From the NCBI RefSeq assembly GCF_907164915.1, contig NC_061867.1, positions 52,703,852-52,767,851 on the forward strand: 64,000 bases of DNA. The letters are read 5' to 3'. The position numbers and the translations under genes were made by a program. Each line of letters opens with the position of its first letter. The stretch's first letter is position 1. Of the stretch, positions 55,194 through 64,000 are shown in pieces. The stretch comes from Impatiens glandulifera (Eukaryota > Streptophyta > Magnoliopsida > Ericales > Balsaminaceae). The notes below the pieces were generated by a model. The model was not told the DNA's origin and searched no databases. It saw nothing but the letters and a program-made list of their open reading frames with translations.

Positions 55194-55558
55194 CAATAAC
55201 TTATACAACTTATACTACCCTATATTATTTATACCAAACATCATAATTCATAACTAATCTTGATGGTACTTATACTGGTTTGGTTTTTCTAGATTGACTT
55301 AATTAACTAAGTTTGTCATAAAAATCACTCCGTTGTATTACTTATTTATGAGAAAACTTGTAGCTTCTCCAACTCTTACAACAAGTATAGAATAAATTAT
55401 GATAGATTAAAGGTAAAAAATAGTTGTGTATTCCACAATGTGAGATTTGGAAAGAGTTGTGTATAAATTATGATAGATTTGGAATCAATCAATCTTTTTA
55501 ATTTGTGCTTTTCTTGACTTTCAACATGGTATCAAGGGTTGAAATACATTGAGAATTT

Positions 55559-55803
55559 AATTAATTTATTTTTTTTTAAAAACGGCTTAGTGCTATTTTA
55601 TTAAAAATTCTAAAAATAGGGAAATGAGTTTAAAAAACAAAGCTAGACAGACCTTAGCTTTGTTGAAAAAACTAAATAAATTTCAAACAACTGAATTACA
55701 GAACAAACAGAACAACAAACTATTGAATTACAAACAAGTCATCAAACAAGAACTATTTGAACCTTCATTTTCTTGTAATAATTTTATAGGAGATATTCCA
55801 TTT
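55559..55803 (-). mobile_element. LINE-type 3' fragment, 245 bp
   Basis: AGAATTT at 55552-55558 and 55804-55810 flanks an insertion absent from the OMT-C block. Its start, a T-run then AAAACGGCTTAGTGCTATTT, resembles the tail of the 60227 element. The plus-strand frame at 55624-55812 is chance. Confidence 0.65.
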
Positions 55804-56033
55804 AGAATTTGATTTTTGTATGTATACTGAAGGGTTTATATAGGTATGACGAAAAAAAGACTATTACTTAATTGTACATACATTTGTCCAATCTCCATCA
55901 TTCGATGTAATTATTAATAAGACCTGATTAAATTACCTTAAAATTTCATTGATCAAATAATAAGTAAATATAAAATATTTTTTATGATTTTAATTTGAAT
56001 TTGAATTTTTAATAAGAAAAGAATAATAGTTTT

Positions 56034-56385
56034 TTAGGGGAAACAACTTAATGTTATTTTATTAAAAAATTCCCAAAAGAAAAAAAACGGACAATGTTTC
56101 GTCAATCTTTCTACCAACCTAGAAAGATAGAACTAAAGTTCAAAATAAATACAAACAATTCTAATGACTTTTACACTTGAATTACAAACACAAACAATAT
56201 AACTCTTATGTCGCCTTAAAAATTTCAAAAGAAATTCTAATGACTTTTATACTTGATTTACAAACACAAACAATAGAACTCTTATGTCGACTTAAAATTT
56301 TCAAAAGAAGTGACTTCCTTATATAAATCTTCCAATCCCAAGATAGATTACATTCGTGTTTGGGGATCCTCCTCCATGTCATCCT
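56034..56385 (-). mobile_element. LINE-type insertion, 352 bp
   Basis: AAGAATAATAGTTTT at 56019-56033 and 56386-56400 is a 15-bp target duplication. The insertion is absent from the OMT-C block (near 31685). It contains a 57-58-bp-spaced duplicated piece (TTCTAATGACTTTTACACTT and TTCTAATGACTTTTATACTT). Confidence 0.8.
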
Positions 56386-56686
56386 AAGAATAATAGTTTT
56401 AATTTATACATATCCTAAAAAAAAATATTTTTATTAATTGAATAAATGTTGACACATTTTGTCAAGTACTATGCATTAACAAATATTTGTTGTTTTAAAA
56501 TAAATTTTAAATATGGTATTCTTCTCAAATTATATATATATATATATAAATATATATAATAATAATAATTTTTCCAAAATCTAATTTTGAAAATCCATTT
56601 ATATCACTACAAAAATAATGTAATTAAGTAATTGAATCAATCATAAATAAAATGACCCATTCTTATCCAATCAAAGAATTCTTATC

Positions 56687-56692
56687 CACGTG
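56687..56692 (+). promoter_or_regulatory. G-box in the OMT-D promoter
   Basis: CACGTG in the same sequence setting as in OMT-C. Here it is about 182 bp from the start codon, owing to extra leader sequence. Confidence 0.55.
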
Positions 56693-56752
56693 ATTTTGTT
56701 TTTGATTCTCCTACACAACCTATAACTATTTTGTTTTTCAACTAAACTCCCT

Positions 56753-56760
56753 ATTATAAA
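56753..56760 (+). promoter_or_regulatory. TATA box of OMT-D
   Basis: ATTATAAATGGACAC matches the OMT-C TATA context. It lies about 117 bp before the start codon, because the leader is longer than in OMT-C. Confidence 0.7.
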
Positions 56761-56873
56761 TGGACACATTTTTTTTTTTCCTTTATCCACATCTCAATAC
56801 CAACTATCCCCCAAGAGAAGTTCTCTTCCACACTAAGAAAAGAAGCTAGCCATATACTTAAACCCCATAATTC

Positions 56874-58275
56874 ATGGCTAACTCCAACAATGACAATATT
56901 GCTCTTCCTATTAGAGAAGAGGAAGAAGAAGAACAACATCGAGCATATGCCATCCAATTATTTAGCTTTCTCTCGCTCCCCATGACGATGAATGCAGCCA
57001 TTGATCTCGATGTATTTGAGATTATAGCTAAGGCCGGTCATGGCGTGATGCTCTCCCCTTTAGAGATTGTATCTCAAATCCCTTGCAAGAACCCTATCGC
57101 ACACATCATGCTTGAAAGGATGCTCAATCTTCTCACTAGCTTCAATATCTTGACTTCCGTTACAACTAATGATGAGACACGATACGGGTTGGCCCCTGTA
57201 GCGAAATATTATGTGAGGAACGGAGAAGGTGTTTCACTTGCACCATTAGTGACATTGTTTCTAGACAAGGTCTTTGTTAATAGCTGGTAAGAATTGGTTC
57301 TTCGATTGATCTAAATATAAAAAAAAATCATATATATTCACAACATATGTATATATATATATATATATATATATGTAGGGTTCATTTGAAAAATGCTGTT
57401 GTGGAAGGAGGTGTAGCTTTTGATAGAGAAAATGGGACAAATCCATTTGATTATAATGGCACTGATCCAAGGTTCAACAACTTGTTTAATCGGGCCATGA
57501 TGAACCACACAAAAACCGTGATGAATGATTTGCTAATGGAATACCGAGGCTTCCACAAAGACATGGAAAGCATAAAACTTGTGGACGTGGGCGGAGGCCT
57601 TGGTTATACCCTCAACATCATTATTTCTATGTATCCCAAAATCAAGGGCATTAACTTTGACTTGCCTCACGTCATTTGTCATGCTCCTCCTTATCCAGGT
57701 TATACACAACCTTATTTTTTGCATGCATTTTAACCTTTGATTATATTATACTTAAGGTTTAAATCCAAATATAAATATGTAGGTGTGGAACACAAAGAAG
57801 GAAATATGTTTGAAAGTGTCCCCAAGGCCGATGTCATTTTCATGAAGGTAAATTTAAAGCAATTTATTTCTTTTTATTTTGAACATTAATAAAAAGGACA
57901 AAATAAAAATAAATTCAACATGAATAGATTAATGGATGATTAGTTTTAAGTTGTTCATATGATTTTTCATTTGTGCAGTTTATACTCCATGATTGGAGCG
58001 ATGAACATTGTTTGAAGTTACTCAAGAACTGTTACAAAGCGTTGCCTTCTAATGGAAAAGTGGTATTGGTTGAATGTGTAGTTCCAGAAACGGTCGATAA
58101 CAAATCAATCGGGAGGAGCATTTATCAACTTGACATGATTATGCTAGCAATGTGTCCTGGAGGGAAGGAGCGAACCCATAAGGAATTTCACGTCCTAGCC
58201 ACTCAAGCGGGCTTTGCTGGGATTAGAATTGAATGCACTGCCTTTACCTACTCAATTATAGAAATTTATAAATAA
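56874..58275 (+). CDS. Class II plant small-molecule O-methyltransferase, OMT-D (intact)
   Basis: Exons 56874-57286, 57379-57698, 57783-57847 and 57979-58275 give 364 residues with no lesion. Expected role: cytosolic dimeric SAM-dependent methylation of a small phenolic or related acceptor. Visible parts are a Glu-rich N-terminal tail ([17 protein letters not shown]), the dimerisation helices near 30-60, the SAM loop [19 protein letters not shown], catalytic H270 (ILHDW), E298 (VECVV) and E330 (GGKERT). The full triad and the canonical GGG loop make it the best candidate for an active enzyme in the window. Intron 1 ends in an (AT)n tract directly before the splice acceptor, which could affect splicing. 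The substrate is unknown; caffeate-, flavonoid- and anthranilate-type acceptors are all used by relatives. Confidence 0.93.
57347..57374. repeat. (AT)n run at the intron-1 acceptor of OMT-D
   Basis: The run abuts the ATATGTAG acceptor at 57371-57378. It is short in OMT-C (32535-32545). Confidence 0.85.
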
Positions 58276-58959
58276 ATGATGATGAAATCTTCGGGTCTCT
58301 CTAACTTAGACTATATGCTTAAATAAGGGCTCCATCAAGCCTCCATGTGTCTCATTTTTAAGTTCAAGCTAGCTGTATTAATAATTTACCATATGCACGT
58401 CTATGTGTGACAATATTGTTATGTATTTTGTGATTTATGAGTGTTAAATAAAGAAACCTTCCATGTTTGTATCCATAAGTATTTTGTGTTGTAATAAAAT
58501 CATCACAAGTTGTTCTATTTTGTGGTAGACTGGTAGCTTCATCTTTTGTTTTTCTAGTTACCAAATTCCACCTTATCTTAATGGAGATATAAATTTCAAT
58601 GTCAACATAAAAAATGTTGAATAGTACTAGTATAAATAAATGAAATAAACTAAATATACACAAAATATAGAAATCATCGAATAAAGGTTGATCCGAGGCA
58701 TGTGTTAGACATATTTCTCTTAAAACAGTTTCATCATCTCCAATTTGTTTTGTTGTTTATCGTAGATTACTCTCTCCTATAGTACAATAAATCTAGTAGT
58801 GATTATGCACTTAATCACAACATATCGAATTTGACATTGTACATGAACTATTATGGGTTCAAAAAGATAATGTAAAGAGAATAATCTCTTGAATTCTTAG
58901 AAAGAGAATGATATAGATTGATGATGTGGTAAGTTGTAAAATGAATAAAATAATGAGAA

Positions 58960-59260
58960 AATATATCTTCAAAACAAAACAATATCTCAATTAATTGATT
59001 CTAAGAAATGAACAAAGAAGAATCAAAGCGACATTACAAGACAAGTTTTAACGTAGAAAACCTCTTCAAATCGAGAGTAAAAAAACATGGGACCGAATAA
59101 GACACTTAGCAACCCACTATCCTGAATAATGTTAGAAGTAAGAGTTCCCTCTAGATATAACCAAACTAGAGTTAATCAATTGATTCAAGACCACACAACA
59201 ATTTTGTCAAATACAACAAAGAAAAGAAAGAGCAAGATCAATCAACACAACTTTGTCTCA
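58960..59260 (-). repeat. LTR-type retrotransposon fragment, inverted partner of 22825
   Basis: The reverse complement carries TGATCTTGCTCTTTCTTTTC, GTTGTGTGGTC and the CTCTAGTTTGG..TATCTAGAG hairpin also seen at 22825-23120. No coding remnant lies nearby. Confidence 0.55.
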
Positions 59261-59329
59261 ATAGAATAATATAATATTGATATTATCACAATTTATAATA
59301 TTGTGACAATATGTTACCTAAATATTATC

Positions 59330-60216
59330 TTATATTCGAACCGTTCAAAAGAATAGTATTTTTTTTAATCTTTGACTGATTTGTTTTTCTTTTTTATTAT
59401 TTTATATATTATTCTAGTTGGATGTTTTCTAACAATTGGTTCAGTTTGATCCTGAGATAATAGAATTTTTTCGAATTCGGTTTGGTTTCGAATTGGTTAA
59501 AAAAAAAATAATCGAAAACTCCGAACCACCGAGAAACTCAAATTACCCGAAAACTGAACCGATTAACACCCAACAAATATATTAAATTTCCAATATATTA
59601 AATTTCAAACTAAAACCTAAATTGGTCGAAAATTTCAAACACCTAAAATATCGAAACAAAGATTTAGTAAGAGTTGGACAATCACATGCAATAGTGAGGT
59701 CGTTTTTGTTTGCGCACTTCTTTTGGCTACCAATATGTATTTTTAAAATTTATAGTAAATCAATTATGAATATGCATTACAAAGTAATCATATATTTTCA
59801 GTCCGAAAGCTAAACCAATTAGAACACAACTTTATTTAAAGACAACTTTTTTCAAAAAATAAATAATAGTTTATCCAATCCACTAAGATCATGGATCAGA
59901 TCAATCGATGGAATTTTTTTAAAAGAAAAAATACACATTTTTATTCGTCACAGAAACCAGCAGTCAATACAATCTTTAAATCAAATAGTCATCTGGTGTG
60001 TTCATGTGACATTTAGTTTGGTTTGGTTAGCTGTGCTTCGAAATGCACAACCTAAACGTTGACGATGGTAAGAGCCGTGGTTTCCGTTTATTGTTCAATT
60101 TGGTTTGATACATTAAAATATCAGGTAGGTTCGGTTTGATTCGTTTGCCAAAAATCAAAATTTGTTCAAAAGAATAGCAGTTGGTTTTGTTTTTATCTTT
60201 GAAGGATTTGTTTGTC
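59330..60216. other. Intergenic DNA with GGTTCGGTTTGAT-type repeats
   Basis: Inverted words such as TTCGGTTTGGTTTCGAATTG and AATCGAAAACTCCGAACCAC near 59475-59535 suggest hAT-MITE subterminal sequence. The ends were not found, and there is no gene. Confidence 0.4.
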
Positions 60217-60226
60217 TATTTTATTA

Positions 60227-62529
60227 GTTTTTTTTTTAAAAAAAACGGTTAAAACCATTTCATTAAAATCTCAAAAGTAGGAGGGTCAGAAATCAAAGCT
60301 AGACAAACTTTAACTATGATTAAGGATGACAATCAAAAGAATCTAAAAAAACTGATTAATAGCATTCATACATTCTAAAAAAAAAAGAGATTACAAATAG
60401 AAAAGACTACGTTCAAACATAATCATCCCAACTTGGGATTTTCGCATGCCATCTATCTTCATTAAGATATCTTCTTCCCCTTCCTCTTCATCTACCTCTT
60501 CCTCTTCCTCTAACGATAAAAGGAGATTGTATTGAAGATAATGATGTGTATTGTTGTTTCTCATTTTGAATTCTCTCTTTGTACGAGCCTGTTCTGATTT
60601 GATAGAAAGATTTGTTTATGAGATTTTCAGGACTTTTATCTTTGTTATCTTCAACTTGAATTTTTGTATTCTTGTCTTCCTTATCTTCAGCTTCAGCTTC
60701 AGACTCCAATCTGTTTTTGAATCTTCTTTATCGGTTTTAGAATTCTCTATTTCAGCTTTGAAATTTTGGGTGTTTTCATCTTGAGTTTCCTCAACAACAA
60801 CTTAAGGTTCATTTTCCATTTTATGCCTAATTCTTTACATTACATAAAATTTTCTTTTCCTCTTCACCTTGATTCCATTTACTTTATTTCTTTCGCTGCT
60901 TTCCATTTTATCAGAATCCTTCTTGCTTTCTTCTACAAATGTTTGATCTTTGAGTTTAGCCTCCTCTGTTTCTTTTTTTTTATTTCCTGATTTTTCTGCT
61001 CTTCTTCTTTAGCTTTATCACATTTCTTGTGCAGAAAAGTGTTACATAAAGCACACCTTTTTGATTTCCATTCATAAGAGATCTCCATGACATTGTGCTT
61101 TTCTTTTCTGTCAACAACTGCTATTTTCATTGGCAAGACACTCTTAGGATGCACTTCAATGCTAATTCTAGCAAAGGACAAGTGCTCTCCTCCTTCAGTT
61201 ATTGGGTCCATATATAATGGTTTCTCAATTGTACCTGCAAAATGACTAATTGCTTCAACATTGTACATGTGGGCTGGAATGTTCCAAAGCTTGAACCATA
61301 TTTGGACTGTTTCTTTTGGTTTACTTTGTAGATTCATCTCTTTTGACCACTTTTCCAGCTTTATGCAATTTGATCCTATGTAAGTATTCCCTTTCTCCAA
61401 AAAAAATTCAGATTTGAGCCCTTTTTGAACTACAGGAAATAGAGATCATGTATATTTGCAGAAACTTTTTCAAGTCCTTTTTCTCTCCACTGTTTAATTA
61501 GAGTCTCTTTGGTAGTTGGGAATGATACTCTGTTTTTCCTAATGAAGTCTCCAACCACTACAAACTCCCAGTTTTTAATACATTTCTCCTCTACTTTAGA
61601 AAGCAATTTGAATTCAAAAGGAGAGTTGAGTACCCCTACCTTTGTTTGAATATCCCCCAAGTAGATTTTTCCTTTATAGACATGATCTTCAGATTTCTTT
61701 CCTACTTTATTCTTCCATACCTCGTTGACTTTCCATGTTGAATTACTCCTGATAGTGTTGGTCTTGGTTTCGGGAGCCTTCATCAGCTCCTTCATTGCAT
61801 CAACTGACCATTTAACTATTTCCTCATATTCTATTTTTTCAGTAAATTCCAGTCCTGTAGATAATGAATATTGAGTTGGACTGTTATTTGTTGAGCTTTC
61901 TCTTTACTGATTATGATTTCACCCTTCTTAGCATTCATTAGGAGTTTGGTAATCTAGATTTGAAGACCAAACAGGTTGACTCTTTCATTATAACAAACAT
62001 TCCAAATTACTTATTTCTTCCCCTATTTTCCTGCAGCATTTTTTTCAGAATCTTTAACAGCAATTGGTTCTTTACCTTTGTTGCATTCCCGTTTTTCCTG
62101 AATTATTTCTTCAGCAATCATATCAATTTTCTTTTCAGCTACCTCCCTTAAACCTTCCATCACAAATTCTTTGACTTCCTTATATTTATTATTTTTCTTT
62201 CTTCTCATTTTAATAAAAAACAGAACAAAGAAACAAAGCAATAAAGAAAAATAATTACAGAATAAGGTACACCAAAAACCCTAGCTATACAAAACAGGGT
62301 AAACCAGAAACCCTAACCTTCCAACCAAGCTTGTAGGTGAATGAGTGAATGACCTACCTAGAAATTAGAGCCGATATAGTGTCCATTGTGCCGATCGTGC
62401 GCATGTTTGACAAGCGACACTAAGCAACTAATAACGTGATCACAATAAGCCAACCGCGACCTTGATACCGTGCTAATCGGGTCGATTGTGCCGTTCGTGC
62501 CGATTGTGCCGATCGTGTCGTTCTTGCAT
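60227..62529 (-). mobile_element. LINE-like element with ORF1 only
   Basis: TATTTTATTA at 60217-60226 and 62530-62539 is a 10-bp target duplication. The element reads on the minus strand, ending in poly-A (T-run at 60228). About 2.3 kb holds a leader, a broken ORF1 and a Ser/Glu-rich tail region. No endonuclease or reverse transcriptase pattern is seen in any frame, so it would depend on another LINE. Short related tails occur at 23198, 55559 and perhaps 56034. Confidence 0.8.
60933..62210 (-). pseudogene. LINE ORF1 (DUF4283-like with zinc knuckle), broken
   Basis: It begins near 62208 with MRRKKNNKYKEVKEFVMEG, a basic and charged N-terminus. The DUF4283-like core lies at 61795-61430 (NWEFVVVGDFIRKNRVSF, LIKQWREKGLEKV) and continues, after a stop and a frameshift near 61390-61425, at 61400-60933 (VQIWFKLWNIPAHMYN, SFARISIEVHP, ISYEWKSKRCALCNTF). 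The Cys/His patch ..CALCNTFLHKKC resembles the single zinc knuckle of plant ORF1 proteins. ORF1 proteins bind element RNA. Further stops lie between 61800 and 62020. Confidence 0.75.
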
Positions 62530-62680
62530 TATTTTATTAATTTTATCTTGTTCTAGTAGGATGTTTTCTAACAATTGGTTCGGTTTTATTTCGTTTCGAG
62601 TCTCGTTACATCCGAGATTGACTAATAAGTGCCTAGCTACTTTCTATAATAATAATAATAATTGAAGTGGGTGGCTAGTG

Positions 62681-62737
62681 AGGGGTAATATGGTAAATAA
62701 ATAAAAAACATTTTTATTTATTTACCATATTACCCCT
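62681..62737. repeat. Perfect 27-bp inverted repeat with 3-nt loop
   Basis: The arms 62681-62707 and 62711-62737 pair without mismatch (AGGGGTAATATGGTAAATAA at the outer left). It lies about 275 bp upstream of the OMT-E coding region. It may be a collapsed MITE or a transcribed hairpin. Confidence 0.95.
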
Positions 62738-63012
62738 CCCTTTGTGAGAGGGGAACATGGTAGCATGATAAAATGGTAGCAGAGGATCTCAGGTGGGCTA
62801 GTGAATCCATCATAAAAATAAAATGACACATTATTGAGTGGAAGACTGGAGGATCAAAAAGAATTCTAATCCAACCTGATTTTGTTTGGCATTATAACTA
62901 GTCTACCGACATTTCTCATTATTCACAACTCACTACAAATATATCATTTCAAAAGAAGCTCTTCCTATTAATTACACACACATATTTATAATAGCCCTAT
63001 TTACAACAAGTC

Positions 63013-64000
63013 ATTGAAAAGGACAACACCAATATTGTTCTTCCTATTAGAGAAGACGAAGAAGAAGAGCATCGGGAATATGCCATCTTATTATTTAGCT
63101 CCCTCGCGTTGCCCATGACGATGAAGGCAGCCATCGATTTTGACGTACTAAAGATCATAGCTAAGGTCGGTCATGGAGCGATGCTCACTCCTTTAGAGAT
63201 TGTATCTCAAATCTCTTGTAAGAACCCTATCGCATATGTCATGCTTGAACGGATACTCAAGCTTCTCACTAGCTTTAATATGTTGACCACAACTATCACA
63301 CATGGTGAGACACGATACGGATTCACTCATGTAGCGAAATATTTTGTGAAGAACGAAGAAGGTTTTTCCTTTGCACAAGTGATAATGATGTTACAAGACA
63401 ATGTCATTGTTGATAGCTGGTATGGTTTATTTTGAAGGACGTTCATTACATTTATTTCAACCAAAGTCATTTAAGTCAATCAACGACAACAAAACATTCG
63501 CATTCTCTCATGTATAACTGATTAGTTGGTGTTGCATGTACTTATACGTAGGCATCACTTGAAAATTTCAATGGAGGAAGGAGGGGTAGCCTTTGATAGG
63601 GCCAATGGGACAAATATATTTGATTACCTAGGTTTGGACCCAATCTTCAATGTTGTGTTTAATCTAGCTATGATGGGCCACACAAAAAATTGTGATCAAC
63701 AAGTTGCTACTAGTTTATCGAGGATTCCACAAACACATGGACTGCATGACATTGGTAGATGTGCGTGGTAACCTCGGTGTGACCCTCGACACAATAATTT
63801 CAATGTATCCCATGATAAGGGCATTAACTTCGATTTACTCAACGTTTTTTGTCATGCTCCTCCTTATCCAGGTGGCCTACAATCTCTAATTCTAATACAT
63901 ACGTTGATCTTAGAATTTTCTAGAGCACACATGCACAGAGCCGGCCCAGAGTGTTGGTGTAACATCCTAAAATCCTAATTTCTTACACCTAAATCAACGT
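63013..64000 (+). pseudogene. OMT-E: O-methyltransferase pseudogene, cut by window end
   Basis: Exon 1 is 63013-63419 and exon 2 is 63552-63871; exons 3-4 lie beyond the window. The start codon position holds ATT (63013-63015) followed by EKDNTNIVLPIRED-like sequence, and the next in-frame ATG is at 63109. Exon 2 has an extra A near 63682-63690 (CACAAAAAATTG) and a compensating 1-nt loss near 63813-63818. The SAM loop reads LVDVRGNLG, with two glycines changed. Exon 1 is close to OMT-B and OMT-A in wording (KNEEGFSF). It is not expected to make an enzyme. Confidence 0.85.

Larger units (their letters stand above)
55270..58600 (+). repeat. OMT-D duplication block
   Basis: Pairs with 30912-33700. 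It begins at CTGGTTTGGTTTTTCTAGAT and includes the promoter, all exons and introns, and the 3' flank. Confidence 0.9.

Noticed and set aside
58364..58663. 99-residue minus-strand frame
   Set aside because: It lies in the 3' flank of OMT-D and is disrupted in the paired OMT-C flank; it is low-complexity and hydrophobic.
63940..64000. Start of a new repeat at the window edge (AGAGCCGGCCCAGAG)
   Set aside because: Too short to classify. Similar words near 26650 and 41510 suggest a dispersed repeat, but the boundaries cannot be seen.

Overview
This window is nuclear DNA from a flowering plant, probably a dicot. It is AT-rich, has long (AT)n microsatellites, four-exon plant-type small-molecule O-methyltransferase (OMT) genes with GT..AG introns, and many plant transposons: two Ty1/Copia elements primed by initiator tRNA-Met, L1-type LINEs with DUF4283-like ORF1, tRNA-derived SINEs and several MITEs. 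The sequence does not let me name the species.

The native genes form a plus-strand cluster of class II OMTs of the caffeic acid/anthranilate methyltransferase type. All copies share one exon plan: about 407-413, 320, 65 and 297 nt, with the first splice inside a codon that is Trp in every copy except OMT-B. OMT-A (635-2159) and OMT-D (56874-58275) are open, at 362 and 364 residues. OMT-B (24390-26446) has a stop and has lost all three catalytic residues. OMT-C (32062-33434) is a near twin of OMT-D broken by one stop codon. OMT-E (63013 to the window end) has lost its start codon and is frameshifted. Two exon-4 relics lie near 3460-3687 and 43545-43755 inside a duplicated block (about 2336-5811 and 41654-47259). 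OMT-C and OMT-D sit in a second duplicated block that includes about 800 bp of promoter and the 3' flank. Only these two copies carry a CACGTG G-box at a site otherwise shared with OMT-A and OMT-E. So the cluster evolves by birth and death, with at most two copies still coding.

The rest is mostly mobile DNA. From 7969 to 22801 lies an old MULE-like element of about 835 bp (9-bp target duplication) split by a 14-kb minus-strand Copia element (8235-22227; 1.2-kb LTRs, TATAT target duplication). Downstream of pol this Copia carries three related extra ORFs, each with its own TATA box. From 36131 to 40923 is a compact 4.8-kb Copia with one intact 1461-residue ORF and two LTRs that look identical, so it is a very recent insertion. 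From 47914 to 51262 is a giant foldback element with 12-bp hAT-like terminal repeats and an 8-bp target duplication; its body is thousands of bases of ACACGTTT-type repeats arranged as one imperfect 3.3-kb hairpin. From 60227 to 62529 is a LINE-like element with an ORF1 but no visible reverse transcriptase, flanked by a 10-bp target duplication.

Smaller items are two SINEs with clean target duplications, twin LINE 3' fragments, a Tourist-like MITE present beside OMT-C but absent beside OMT-D, a decayed fragment of a NOL1/NOP2/Sun RNA cytosine methyltransferase gene (34478-35401, minus strand), and a strand-asymmetric GTGAGTCACAAGA-type repeat field (27640-29200). The stretches 29220-30940 and 51271-53800 appear gene-free.
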